Assembly: GCF_027923555.1 (NCBI RefSeq)
Contig: NZ_AP025523.1
Location: 2,980,484-3,044,483 of the forward strand
DNA length: 64,000 nucleotides
Source of the DNA: Vulcanimicrobium alpinum
GTDB taxonomy: Bacteria > Vulcanimicrobiota > Vulcanimicrobiia > Vulcanimicrobiales > Vulcanimicrobiaceae
Direction of reading: 5' to 3'
Shown piece after piece: positions 44,216 to 58,839 of this stretch. Made by a program: the position numbers and the translations under genes. Position 1 is the stretch's first letter. Each line of letters opens with the position of its first letter. Below the pieces are notes generated by a model. It had not been told where the DNA came from and ran no database searches. It saw only the letters and a program-made list of their open reading frames with translations.

Positions 44216-44233
44216 TGAGCGTGACGGGGGACG

Positions 44234-47517
<3,284 letters not shown>

Positions 47518-47546
47518 CGCGAATCTGCGAGCGCGGTGTGGGCTGC

Positions 47547-47568
47547 GCTTCGACAGGCTCAGCGTGAC
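47547..47568. repeat. Palindromic repeat, single arm (locus 5)
   Basis: One arm in the GCTTCGACAGGCTCAGCGTG orientation, between two plus-strand genes. This is the only locus in the window not between convergent genes, and no partner arm is visible. Confidence 0.75.
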
Positions 47569-47613
47569 CCCGGGGTCTTGACAGATCGGGGTGAAAGGTA
47601 GGATGCTATCGAC

Positions 47614-48036
47614 GTGTCCCACCCCACGCTCGACTTCAAGCGCGCGTACCTGGCGATGCGCCGGGCGCTCGAACAGACGCTGAAGCCGTTTCACGTTACC
47701 GGTGCCCAGTTCGACGTGGTGCAGCTGCTGCTCCACGACGGCGCGCTGGAGCATCGCGATCTCCAGCGCCGGCTCGCGATCGCCTCCCCGACGCTGACCA
47801 ACATCATCGACGGGATGGAGCGCGAAGGTCACGTGGTTCGCAAATCCGACACCGGCGACGCGCGCGTGAAGACGATCCACTTGAGCAGCAAGGCGCGACG
47901 CCTCTGCTCGTCCGACGAATTCTGCGCGGCCGGCGACGCGCTCGTCGAGCGGATGTTCGCCGGCTTCACCGCCGCGGAGCGCCGTGAGTTCACGCGGTAT
48001 CTCAAACGCATCGAGACGAACCTCGACGCGGGTTGA
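47614..48036 (+). CDS. MarR-family regulator
   Basis: A 140-residue winged-helix repressor starting at GTG 47614: YLAMRRALEQTLKPFHVTGA, then LQRRLAIASPTLTNIIDGME (recognition helix near residue 65) and the wing REGHVVRKSDTGDARVKTIH. The ending AAERREFTRYLKRIETNLDA is typical. The next gene, a membrane beta-propeller protein, starts 78 bases later behind an imperfect palindrome, and is a plausible target. Confidence 0.88.
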   Translation: MSHPTLDFKRAYLAMRRALEQTLKPFHVTGAQFDVVQLLLHDGALEHRDLQRRLAIASPTLTNIIDGMEREGHVVRKSDTGDARVKTIHLSSKARRLCSSDEFCAAGDALVERMFAGFTAAERREFTRYLKRIETNLDAG

Positions 48037-48072
48037 GCGGAAGCGCTCCGTCTTTTTTTTACGCAACTCGTT

Positions 48073-48114
48073 AGTTTCCTACCTGATAGGTTTCTACCGG
48101 AAGGGAGTTCCCTT
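48073..48114 (+). promoter_or_regulatory. Imperfect palindrome and start-proximal hairpin
   Basis: AGTTTCCTA and TAGGTTTCT (48073-48081, 48087-48095) form an operator-like palindrome. AAGGG-AGTT-CCCTT then lies immediately before the GTG at 48115 and could mask the ribosome binding site. The link to the upstream MarR gene is inference. Confidence 0.35.
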
Positions 48115-49347
48115 GTGATCGTTCTGACCATCGCGCTGCAGTGCGCCGCCGCCATCGGCGCGCTCGGCATCGCCTTCGTTCAGCTGCGTACGCGCCGGGC
48201 GGGCCGCATCGCGCTCGGCATCGCGGCGCTGCTCGGCGGGATCGCGATGATGGCCGCAATCGCCGTCCCGTTCCTGACGTTCTTCGTCGCCGCCGTTCTC
48301 GCGATCGTCGCGGTCGCGGTGCTGCTCGCCGGCGGCGACCGTTCCGCGCGCACGAGCCGTCGGCTCACCGTTGCGGCGCTCGCCGCCGCGATCGCGGCGG
48401 GCGCGGTGCAGCCGTTCGGTCTCAAAGTGCTGATGCTGCCGAAGGCTGACGCGCTGCCGCTGGAGACGGCCGTCACCGCGCTGCTGAAGACGTATCCGTC
48501 CGGCACGTGGTTCGAGGGGATCGCCTTCGGCCCCGACGGCACGATGTATCTGGCCGCGAACTCGGGCGAGAACTACGTCACCGGCGACAAGAGCCGCGTG
48601 CACGCGCAGGTAATCGCGCGCTCGCCGGACGGTTCGGAGCGCGTGTTCTTCCGGCCGCCGCAGGGCGCGACCGCCGGCGTCATGGCATTCGGGCGCGACG
48701 GAACGATGTACATGACCGGCACCGGCGCGAAACGCGGAGTCTGGCGCATCGCCCCCGACGGAACGGGGACGCTGTTCGCGCCGCTGCCGCACGGCGCATG
48801 GCCCAACGGCATCGACGTCGGCCCGGACGGGAAGCTGTACGTCGCGGACTCGGCGCTCGGCGCCATCTGGCGCGTCGATCCGCACTCGGGTGCCGCGGAG
48901 AAGGCCGCCGAACTCGAGGCGTTGCGCGCGCGTCCGTATGTCGCGCTGGCGCCCGGGGCGAACGGGATCCATTTCTTCGGCCGCGACCTGTTCGTCACGG
49001 TCTCGGACAACGCGTGGGTGCTGAAATTCCGGCTCGCCGGCGACGGGCGGCTCGGTGCGCCGGCGGTCGTCGCGCGCGGTATCCCCGGCGACGACTTCGC
49101 GATCGACTCGCGCGGCGCGCTGTACGTGACATCGCACCCCTACAACACGATCGTCCGCGTGATGCCCGACGGGCGGCGCAGTATCGTTGCCGGCGCGGCG
49201 CAGCACATCGTCGGCGCGACCGACGCGGTGTTCGGCGTGCGCGCCGGGGGTCGCGATACGCTCTATGTCGTGACCGACGGCGGCGCGTTCTCCGGCAACC
49301 TTCGCGCGGGCGGGACTCTGGTTGCGGTGAAGGTTCCGCGGGCGTGA
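48115..49347 (+). CDS. Membrane-anchored SMP-30/NHL-type beta-propeller protein
   Basis: A 410-residue protein. Four hydrophobic segments occupy residues 1-110; after that come repeated blades of the SMP-30/gluconolactonase type: EGIAFGPDGTMYLAANSGEN, VMAFGRDGTMYMTGTG, GIDVGPDGKLYVADSALGAI and DFAIDSRGALYVTSHPYNTI. The propeller is probably extracytoplasmic. Lactonase activity is possible, but residues cannot be checked without an alignment. The start is GTG 48115. Confidence 0.75.
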   Translation: MIVLTIALQCAAAIGALGIAFVQLRTRRAGRIALGIAALLGGIAMMAAIAVPFLTFFVAAVLAIVAVAVLLAGGDRSARTSRRLTVAALAAAIAAGAVQPFGLKVLMLPKADALPLETAVTALLKTYPSGTWFEGIAFGPDGTMYLAANSGENYVTGDKSRVHAQVIARSPDGSERVFFRPPQGATAGVMAFGRDGTMYMTGTGAKRGVWRIAPDGTGTLFAPLPHGAWPNGIDVGPDGKLYVADSALGAIWRVDPHSGAAEKAAELEALRARPYVALAPGANGIHFFGRDLFVTVSDNAWVLKFRLAGDGRLGAPAVVARGIPGDDFAIDSRGALYVTSHPYNTIVRVMPDGRRSIVAGAAQHIVGATDAVFGVRAGGRDTLYVVTDGGAFSGNLRAGGTLVAVKVPRA

Positions 49348-49357
49348 TTGGGGCTGC

Positions 49358-49379
49358 GCTTCGACGAGCTCAGCGTGAC
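49358..49379. repeat. Palindromic repeat, single arm (locus 6)
   Basis: One arm (GCTTCGACGAGCTCAGCGTG orientation) between convergent genes, followed by a shorter CGCTCGGCGTGAC echo that ends at 49396. Confidence 0.75.
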
Positions 49380-49400
49380 TTCGCGCTCGGCGTGACGTCG

Positions 49401-52403
<3,003 letters not shown>

Positions 52404-52472
52404 GCTTCGGCTGTGACCTCATCGCATGACGCGGTAGTTCCACCCGCACTCCCGCCCGGTTCGGCCGGACGG

Positions 52473-52703
52473 TCAGTGCAGCGGCGAGCGGTTGGCCCAT
52501 TCCCACGACACCAGCGTTCCGGCGACGAGAACGGCGCCAAGGATGCGCAACCCGAAGACCGCCGCATCGCGGCTGATCTGATCGTCGCGCCGCGCTCCGG
52601 TCGGTACGGGCTTGCGGTTGAAGCGCTGCTGCACGACCTCGCTCAGCACGAACGCGACGATCCCGGCCCCGATGAGGGCGAAGCGAAGGGCGGTCGGGCT
52701 CAT
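52473..52703 (-). CDS. Small two-helix membrane protein
   Basis: A 76-residue protein with two hydrophobic stretches (FALIGAGIVAFVLSEVVQQ and FGLRILGAVLVAGTLVSWEW) joined by a basic and acidic loop. No family is recognised. It follows the HAD gene by 22 bases on the same strand and could be the last gene of that run. The 69 bases between it and uvrA show nothing notable. Confidence 0.55.
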   Translation of the reverse strand: MSPTALRFALIGAGIVAFVLSEVVQQRFNRKPVPTGARRDDQISRDAAVFGLRILGAVLVAGTLVSWEWANRSPLH

Positions 52704-52725
52704 GCGAACGTATGTTCGCCCCGGG

Positions 52726-53478
52726 TCATCCGAGGCCTGTCGATCCGCGAGCGGGCGCGCCGGCCGCGAGCGGGAGCACGTCGAGCACTTCGGTGATGCG
52801 CTGGACGATCGCGTCAGGCTGCGGTCCGTCCGGCGGGATCGGGTGGGCGTGGACGTCGATCAGCACCGTGAACATGCCGATGTCGTGCGCGCCGCGGACG
52901 TCGCGGTCGTAGCGGTCACCGACCATCGCGGTGCGTTCCGGGGTGCTTCCGAGCACGCGCGCGGCGTGGCGGAACAGCTCCGGATCGGGCTTCACCATCC
53001 CGACCTCGTCGGCGAGGAAGAACGCGTCCATCAGCTCGCGCAGGCCCAGCCGGTCGATCTTGTCGTGATGCGTCGCCGCGAAGCCGTTGGTGACGAGTCC
53101 GAGCTTGCAGCCGCGCGCACGCAGCGACGCCAGCACGTCGACGGCGCCCGGCGAGAGCGCGAGCGCGCCGGAACGAGCATCGACATAAGCCGCGGCGGCG
53201 CGCTGCGCCAGCGCGAGGTCGTCGATCCCGACCTGCTGCAGCGCGTCGCGCCACATCCCGACACGCACGTCCTCGATCGGCTGCGCGAGATGGTCGCTGG
53301 TCAGACCCGACCAGAAGCCCATCGCCGCGTCGTCGTAAGCGTCGGCCAGTTCCCGCACGTCGATCGCGCGCTCGGCGGCGATCAATTCCGCCGCGCTGCG
53401 CGCCGCACTGCGATACGCCGTCGTGTCGTCGTGCAGCGTGTCGTCCAGGTCGAAGAGCACCGTATCGATCGTACGCAT
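52726..53478 (-). CDS. HAD-superfamily hydrolase (YjjG/FCP-like)
   Basis: A 250-residue phosphatase. The nucleophile motif DTVLFDLDDTLHDDTTAYR has Asp 10 and Asp 12. The Thr motif is LGLVTNGFAATHHDKIDRLG near residue 115, and VKPDPELFRHAARVLG is followed by MVGDRYDRDVRGA near 190. This arrangement is typical of YjjG-type nucleotide or sugar-phosphate phosphatases. It lies six bases after the mannosidase gene and is probably part of the same operon. Confidence 0.87.
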   Translation of the reverse strand: MRTIDTVLFDLDDTLHDDTTAYRSAARSAAELIAAERAIDVRELADAYDDAAMGFWSGLTSDHLAQPIEDVRVGMWRDALQQVGIDDLALAQRAAAAYVDARSGALALSPGAVDVLASLRARGCKLGLVTNGFAATHHDKIDRLGLRELMDAFFLADEVGMVKPDPELFRHAARVLGSTPERTAMVGDRYDRDVRGAHDIGMFTVLIDVHAHPIPPDGPQPDAIVQRITEVLDVLPLAAGAPARGSTGLG

Positions 53479-53483
53479 CACCG

Positions 53484-55934
53484 TCAGAACGCAATCAGGA
53501 ACGAACGCAGCGCAAACGCGCCGAGCTCGAAGTGCAGTGCTTCTTCGACGATGCGGGCCTCCCCGGCGTTCGGGAGCGGACGCTCCGCCGCGTCGATCGC
53601 CGTCGCCGTCCGCATCCGCCCGCCGCAACGCAACGCGACCGCGCGCGCCGCGCCGTCGAGCTCGCGCACGCGCACGACGACCGCCTCGCCGTCGCGCGAC
53701 GGGTACGTCGCGACGACCACCACCGCGGGATCGTCGCACGTGAACAGCCGCACGCGGGCATCCTCGACGTATGCCAGCCAGGCGTGTTCGAGCGCGGAAA
53801 TCGCCGCGCCGGCGGTGGGGACGAGCGCGTACGCGATCCGCTGTTCGCCGCGATCCGCGCCGGGATCGGGCCACCGCGGCGAGCGCAGCAGCGAGGTTCC
53901 CAGCCGCACGCCGCCGCCGTCCAAGCCGGTGCCGTTCCAGCCGTAGCAGTCGGGGCTGAACACGGCCAAGCCGTGCGCGCCGTCGCTCGCGTGCGCCCAG
54001 CGCTGCGCGGGCACCTCGAACTTCGCGCGCTCCGCATCGGTCTGCGGATATGCGTTGCGCACCAGCGTTCCGTGCGGCTGGCCGTAGCGCACGTCGCGCG
54101 CGGCGACCGCGACGCGATGCTCGGCGCGCAGCAGCACGCGATCGTCGTGCCACGCCGCGGCGATCTCCACCCGAAGCCAAGGCTCGTCCTCGTGCAGCGC
54201 AATCCGCATCGCGAGCTTCGACTTCGGCAGCGCGAAGCGCGCCTCGATCCCGCTCTCGTCGGCCGATCCGCCGTCGGGCTTCACCGGCACCTGCTTGCGC
54301 CAATAACCGTCGTCGACGTTCCAGGCGTCGTAGCGCTTCGGCTTGTCTTCGTACGCCGCCAGGCCGTTGGCGAGCGCGACGACGTTGACGCCGTCGGCGC
54401 CGGCGAGCTCGACCACGGTCCCGTCGTCGCGCAGGCGCGCCTGCACGTATTCGTTGCGCAGGAGCCACGTCTCGCCATCGCGCTGCGGCCTCACGGCGGC
54501 CGCTGCGGCGGCACGCACATCGCTGCGCGGAAGCAGCGAAGCAGCCGACTCGCGCACGCGCGCGACGATCGCCGCGGCACGCGCGTGCTCCTCGGCGACG
54601 TCGGCGTAGACGGGCGGGATCGCGGTCCCGGTGATCACATCGTGGAACTGCGCGCGGAGCACGATCTCCCACGCGGCACGCAGATCGTCGGCGAGCGCCC
54701 GCCGAACGGTGCGCGGCGCGCGGACGGCAACGCACCAGGCGGCAAGCTCCTCGGCGTGCGCAAGCTCTCGCTCGAGCGCGGCGTTGCGCTCTTTCACGTC
54801 GTGATGCGTCGTGTACGTGCCGCGGTGCGTTTCGAGATAGAGCTCGCCGCGCACCTCGGGGAGCGCGCGCGCGTCGAGCGCCGCAAACCACGTGTCGGCG
54901 TGCGTCCACGGGCGCGACGCGCGCGCGACCGACGCGAGCTGTTCGTCGGTGGCGCCCCCGCCGCCGTCGCCGTAACCGTGGATCAGCGGCTCGTTGCGCG
55001 CGCGCGCCTGCGTCTCGCGCTCCGCGGTGATGTCGCCGCCGTACGACAGCGCCATCGCGGCGAGCAGCGTGCTGCCGTCGTCGCCGGTCCAGCGAAACTG
55101 CGGGTGCGGCCAGCGCGTCGCTTCGTTCCACGCGAGTTTGGTCGAGAAAAAGTACGGGATCCCGGCGTGGACCGCGAGGGTCGGGAACGTCGACGGAAAG
55201 CCAAAGGTGTCGGGAAGCCACGCGACGCTCGGATCGCGGCCGAGGTGCTCGCGCGTCCAGGCGATCCCAAGCGCGAACTGGCGCAGGATCGATTCGCCGC
55301 TCGGCGCGTGCAGATCCGATTCGACCCACATCGACGCGACGCTCGCGTCCCAGCCGCGCGCGCTCGCCGCGCGTTCGCGCACGCGCTCGAACAGGGCGGG
55401 GTCGCCGGCCCGAACCCACGCGTAGAGCTGGGGCATCGATTGGGCGAAGACGTAGCGGTCGTCGAGCTCCATCTCGCGCAGGGCGGTGGCGAACGTGCGC
55501 AGCGCCTTGCGTTTCGTCTCGTCGTAGGTCCACAGCCACGCCACGTCGAGATGGGCGTGGCCGATCAGCGGGACGTCGACCGCTGCTCCGTCCGAGGCGC
55601 CGTTGCGCTGCTCGACCTCGAGGTGGTCGTCCGGCGTCTGCTCGGCGCGCGCGAGCATCCAGCGCCATCGCACGCCGTCGCCGGCCGGGAGCGCCGAGAT
55701 CGGAAGCGAGCGGCGTTCGACGCGCAACGAGAGCTCGCGTTCGCCCTCGAGCGGCGGGAGATCGATCGCTTCATGCTTTCCGTCGAACGCGCCGCGAACG
55801 GCGCCGTCGACGCGCAGCAGCGCGCCGGTGCGGGTGCGGTAGCACAGGCGCAGCGGTCCCTCCGGAAGCGTTGCGCGCGCGGCAAGGGTGACGGTCGCAT
55901 CGTCGCCGTCGCGGCGCTCGAGCCGCACGCGCAC
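53484..55934 (-). CDS. Alpha-mannosidase, glycoside hydrolase family 38
   Basis: An 816-residue family 38 glycosidase. The zinc-binding and substrate motif PLIGHAHLDVAWLW is at residues 122-135, the catalytic nucleophile Asp is in AWLPDTFGFPSTFPTL at about 242, and LRAQFHDVITGTAIPPVYAD near 440 is the typical HDxxxGT region. Beta-sandwich domains follow (LLRNEYVQARLRDDGTVVEL to the end). It removes alpha-linked mannose from glycans; there is no signal peptide, so it should be cytoplasmic. The GTG at 55934 overlaps the preceding stop as TAGTG. Confidence 0.92.
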   Translation of the reverse strand: MRVRLERRDGDDATVTLAARATLPEGPLRLCYRTRTGALLRVDGAVRGAFDGKHEAIDLPPLEGERELSLRVERRSLPISALPAGDGVRWRWMLARAEQTPDDHLEVEQRNGASDGAAVDVPLIGHAHLDVAWLWTYDETKRKALRTFATALREMELDDRYVFAQSMPQLYAWVRAGDPALFERVRERAASARGWDASVASMWVESDLHAPSGESILRQFALGIAWTREHLGRDPSVAWLPDTFGFPSTFPTLAVHAGIPYFFSTKLAWNEATRWPHPQFRWTGDDGSTLLAAMALSYGGDITAERETQARARNEPLIHGYGDGGGGATDEQLASVARASRPWTHADTWFAALDARALPEVRGELYLETHRGTYTTHHDVKERNAALERELAHAEELAAWCVAVRAPRTVRRALADDLRAAWEIVLRAQFHDVITGTAIPPVYADVAEEHARAAAIVARVRESAASLLPRSDVRAAAAAAVRPQRDGETWLLRNEYVQARLRDDGTVVELAGADGVNVVALANGLAAYEDKPKRYDAWNVDDGYWRKQVPVKPDGGSADESGIEARFALPKSKLAMRIALHEDEPWLRVEIAAAWHDDRVLLRAEHRVAVAARDVRYGQPHGTLVRNAYPQTDAERAKFEVPAQRWAHASDGAHGLAVFSPDCYGWNGTGLDGGGVRLGTSLLRSPRWPDPGADRGEQRIAYALVPTAGAAISALEHAWLAYVEDARVRLFTCDDPAVVVVATYPSRDGEAVVVRVRELDGAARAVALRCGGRMRTATAIDAAERPLPNAGEARIVEEALHFELGAFALRSFLIAF

Positions 55935-56341
55935 TACTGCAACGTCGCGGTCAAGAGATCGTTGTCGTTCTTGCAGTTCTCGCGCGCCGCGTCGTGCTGA
56001 TCGGCGAGGACGTAGTGGAACGTCACGGTGATCGGCATGCGCTTCTTCACGTGCGGCAGCTGCATGCGGAACGCCGCCGGATACGTGACGGCGGCACCGA
56101 GCGCGGGGATCGGCTGCGTCCCGATCACCTTGCCGTCCTTCACCAGATCGAGGCGCTGGGCGATCGCGGCGCCTTGACCGTCGTGTCCGTCGTTCTTCAC
56201 GTCGACCGTGACGATGTAGTTGTCGAACGCCTTGTCGGTCGAGCGCACGACTTTCAAGCGCGGGTCGTCGACCATCAGGTCGGACGGACACGCAGACGGG
56301 CCGGAAGCGGCCAGGACGGCGGCGGCGAGCAGCAGCAGCAT
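55934..56341 (-). CDS. Small exported protein with Ig-like fold
   Basis: A 135-residue protein with a short signal peptide (MLLLLAAAVLAASGPSA). The rest is beta-rich: FDNYIVTVDVKNDGHDGQGA and KVIGTQPIPALGAAVTYPAA, the layout of CARDB-like adhesion or scaffold domains. Two Cys (CPSDL near the N-terminus and ENCKNDN near the C-terminus) could form a disulfide. The function is unknown. Overlapping stop-start junctions on both sides show it is translated with the hydrolase and mannosidase genes. Confidence 0.65.
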   Translation of the reverse strand: MLLLLAAAVLAASGPSACPSDLMVDDPRLKVVRSTDKAFDNYIVTVDVKNDGHDGQGAAIAQRLDLVKDGKVIGTQPIPALGAAVTYPAAFRMQLPHVKKRMPITVTFHYVLADQHDAARENCKNDNDLLTATLQ

Positions 56342-57243
56342 CACGCGCTCTCGTACGCGCGCAGATGCGCCAGCACCCGCTCCGCGACCGCCGCCGGCCG
56401 TTCGCGGTGCAGAAAGTGACCGGCGCGTTCGACGACCTCGACGCGGTAGGGGCCGGTGAACAGCGATTCCTTGCCGTCCGCGCTCGACGGCAGCGTCGCA
56501 GCGTCGTCGCGTCCCATCAGCGCGAGGGTGGGGATGGAGATCGGCGGGACCGCGGCGAGCGCAGCGCGTGCGCGTTCGTACGCAGGGGCGCCGGCGACGA
56601 ATCCCCAGCGCTGGCGGTACGACGAGAGCGCGACCGCGACGAAGTCGGGATTGTCGAACGATGCCGCCGTGCGCGCGTATTCGGCATCGTCGACGTGCCA
56701 CTCCGGCGACCAGTAGCCCCAGAGCGCGCGGCAGAATGCGCCGCGGTTGCGTTCGAGTTCGGCGGCGCCGCGCGGCGTCGCGAAGTACCATTGATACCAG
56801 TACGCGCGCGTCTGGGCGATCTCCATCGCCTGCGCCGCGTGGTTGGTCCCGTACGCGACGGCGAGCGCGCAGAGGGAACGCAGGCGCTGCGGCGCGAGCA
56901 CCGCGGCGCCGTAGCCGGCCCGTGCGCCCCAATCGTGGCCGACGACGTGCAAGCGGTCCAGGCCGAGCGCGTCGGCGAACGCGACGACGTCGCTCGCCAG
57001 CGCCGCGAGTTCGCCCGTCTTCTCGACGCCGTCGACGAAGCGCGTCGGACCGAAGCCGCGCACGAACGGCGCCAGCGTCCGGTACCCTTCCGCCGCGAGC
57101 ACCGGCGCAAGCGAATCCCAGGTGTGCGCATCATCGGGGAAACCGTGATAGAGCAGGACGGGGACGCCGGGGGCGGGGCCGCGCTCGAAATAGGCGACCT
57201 GCAGATCGCGCGTCTCGACCGTGCGCAGGACGGCGTCGCTCAC
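56341..57243 (-). CDS. Alpha/beta hydrolase, epoxide-hydrolase-like
   Basis: A 300-residue alpha/beta hydrolase. The oxyanion motif is VLLYHGFPDDAHTWDSL near residue 32, and the nucleophile elbow VVGHDWGARAGYG near 103 has an Asp nucleophile as in epoxide hydrolases and haloalkane dehalogenases. The C-terminal His is in ERAGHFLHRERP. The HGFPDD text is typical of epoxide hydrolases. The start is GTG 57243, overlapping the upstream stop; the stop overlaps the next ATG. Confidence 0.84.
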   Translation of the reverse strand: MSDAVLRTVETRDLQVAYFERGPAPGVPVLLYHGFPDDAHTWDSLAPVLAAEGYRTLAPFVRGFGPTRFVDGVEKTGELAALASDVVAFADALGLDRLHVVGHDWGARAGYGAAVLAPQRLRSLCALAVAYGTNHAAQAMEIAQTRAYWYQWYFATPRGAAELERNRGAFCRALWGYWSPEWHVDDAEYARTAASFDNPDFVAVALSSYRQRWGFVAGAPAYERARAALAAVPPISIPTLALMGRDDAATLPSSADGKESLFTGPYRVEVVERAGHFLHRERPAAVAERVLAHLRAYESA

Positions 57244-58322
57244 GTCTCGCCCTCGAAGTAGTCGAGTTCCGGTTCGGACCGCACGAGCGTCCCCGTCGAC
57301 TCGACCAGCACTTTGCGCGAGTCGGGATAGTAGCAGACGTCGCCGCGATCGGTGTTCGCGATCATCAGCACGAGCGCGTCCTCGTCGGCCTCGTTCCACA
57401 GGCGGTGGGCGCCGTGCGCGCCGGTCGGAAACGCGACGATGTCGTGCGGACGCAGCGCGAACGTGCCGTGCGGCGTGCGCAGGGTCGGCGTTCCGCGCAG
57501 CACGACGAAGAGTTCCTCTTCCCGCGTGTGCCAATGCATCGGCGCGTAGTGATCGCCGCGGCGCAGCACGCCGAGCGCGTAGCCGAGCTTCTTCGCACCG
57601 AGGAGCCGCCCGACTTCGGCGACTGCCGCGGTGTACGGCGCGAAGTCGGAGGACGTGCGGCGCGGATCGAGTTCGTCGGCGTTGATGCGCGCCGCCAGCA
57701 GGCCGTCGCGCGCGTCGATCATCGCGCCGATCGCGGCGTGCGCGTTGCCGAAGACGCAGGCGCCGTCGCCGACGAGCAGATGGTCGATCCACAGCGCGCG
57801 CAGCGCCCGCGCGCTCAGCATCGCGCGCACCGGATCGGCGAGCTTCGCATCGGGCATCAAGGTCAGCGCGCCGGCCGGAGTGCCCCATAGCGCGTCGCCG
57901 ACGAGCGCGGCGGCGCGCGAGCGATCGTAGAGTGCGATCTCGCCGGCGGTCTTGAAGCCGTCGAGGCCGATCACCGTCCAGCCGTGGACGACGTCGCCGG
58001 GTACCACGGTGCGCTGCACCGGCGCCGCGAGCAGCGGCGCATCGAGCGCGCTTGCGATCGTCACCGCACCGGTCGCGGCTGCCACGGCGGCGCTCGCACG
58101 CTCGTGATCGCGGTTGGTGATGAGCACAGCGGCGATGCCGCGCTCGCGCAGCGACGCCAGGGTCTCCTCGTCGGGCTCGACCGGATCGACGACCAGATTC
58201 CCGTCGTCCGTTTCGATGAAGAAGCCGTTGAAGTCGAGGTTCCGGTCGGGCTGCCAGCGCGACCACGACCAGACCCCGCGCACCACCGTTTGCCGCATCC
58301 CGGGGTCTCCGCCGCCGGACAC
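57240..58322 (-). CDS. Metallo-beta-lactamase-like / cupin fusion protein
   Basis: A 360-residue protein joining two folds. Residues 1-200 look like a metallo-beta-lactamase fold (GFFIETDDGNLVVDPVEPDE, then AVLITNRDHERASAAVAA), but the HxHxDH metal motif is reduced to RDH. This suggests a structural or weakly catalytic domain. Residues 245-345 are a cupin with a metal site in MHWHTREEELFVVLRG and HGAHRLWNEADEDA. I know no named family with this pairing. It heads the six-gene minus-strand run, is divergent from a MarR regulator, and starts at 58322 or at Met 58298. Confidence 0.72.
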   Translation of the reverse strand: MSGGGDPGMRQTVVRGVWSWSRWQPDRNLDFNGFFIETDDGNLVVDPVEPDEETLASLRERGIAAVLITNRDHERASAAVAAATGAVTIASALDAPLLAAPVQRTVVPGDVVHGWTVIGLDGFKTAGEIALYDRSRAAALVGDALWGTPAGALTLMPDAKLADPVRAMLSARALRALWIDHLLVGDGACVFGNAHAAIGAMIDARDGLLAARINADELDPRRTSSDFAPYTAAVAEVGRLLGAKKLGYALGVLRRGDHYAPMHWHTREEELFVVLRGTPTLRTPHGTFALRPHDIVAFPTGAHGAHRLWNEADEDALVLMIANTDRGDVCYYPDSRKVLVESTGTLVRSEPELDYFEGET

Positions 58323-58347
58323 CGCCGATCCTCATCACATCGGTGTG

Positions 58348-58380
58348 TTGACCATATTGTTCGTCATGCATACTATATGC
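58348..58380 (+). promoter_or_regulatory. Promoter and likely operator of the MarR-MFS pair
   Basis: TTGACC (58348-58353) and TACTAT (58371-58376) with a 17-base spacer make a good sigma-70-type promoter. The palindrome GCATA-CTA-TATGC (58368-58380) covers the -10 box, as expected for autorepression by the MarR protein encoded right after it. Confidence 0.6.
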
Positions 58381-58392
58381 TATGCTGCGTAT

Positions 58393-58839
58393 ATGCGAAC
58401 TCAGGAGAGGGCCTCGACGGCCCTGGCGGCGCTGATACCGCGGCTCGCCCGCTTTGCCGCCAACCGGCTCGAACAAGGCGAGGGGGCGCTGAGCGTCGCG
58501 CAATTCTACGTCCTGCAGCGGATCGCCGAAGGCGTCGTCCGCGGCTCCGACCTGGCGAAGCGTTCCGGCGTCAGCCCCGCGACGATGAGCGGGATCGTCG
58601 ACCGGCTTGTCGTCGCCGAACTCGTGCGCCGCGAGCCGCACCCCGAGGATCGGCGAGCGCTGGTCCTTTCGCTGACCGACCGCGGCCGCGCGCTGCTGGC
58701 CTCGGGCGAACGCCGGCTCGACGACGGCGTCGCGTCCCTGCTCGAATCGCTTTCGCGCGAGCAGCGCGACGCGATCGCGCAAGGCTGCCGCGCAATCACC
58801 GTCGCGCTCGACGCGCGCGTCGCAACGGTCACGGCATGA
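58393..58839 (+). CDS. MarR-family regulator
   Basis: A 148-residue winged-helix regulator: ALSVAQFYVLQRIAEGVVRG, then DLAKRSGVSPATMSGIVDRL (recognition helix near residue 70) and the wing REPHPEDRRALVLSLTDRG. The ATG at 58393 is only about ten bases after the predicted transcription start. An ATG at 58366 is possible, but lies inside the promoter. It overlaps the MFS gene by four bases, so the regulator probably controls that exporter and perhaps the divergent operon. Confidence 0.9.
   Translation: MRTQERASTALAALIPRLARFAANRLEQGEGALSVAQFYVLQRIAEGVVRGSDLAKRSGVSPATMSGIVDRLVVAELVRREPHPEDRRALVLSLTDRGRALLASGERRLDDGVASLLESLSREQRDAIAQGCRAITVALDARVATVTA

Larger units (their letters stand above)
40143..44217 (-). 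mobile_element. IS110-family element carrying two nested insertions
   Basis: The borders are defined by the split palindromic repeat: target sequence resumes at both sides with a shared AG (CT on the transposase strand), the kind of two-base core exchanged by IS110 recombinases. There are no terminal inverted repeats or other duplication, as expected for the family. Subtracting the IS3-like insert (1560 bp plus a 7-bp duplication) and the IS5-type insert (1317 bp plus CTAG) gives an ancestral element of about 1187 bp. It has a 218-base non-coding left end, one 317-codon transposase gene and only about 15 bases after the stop codon. Confidence 0.9.
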
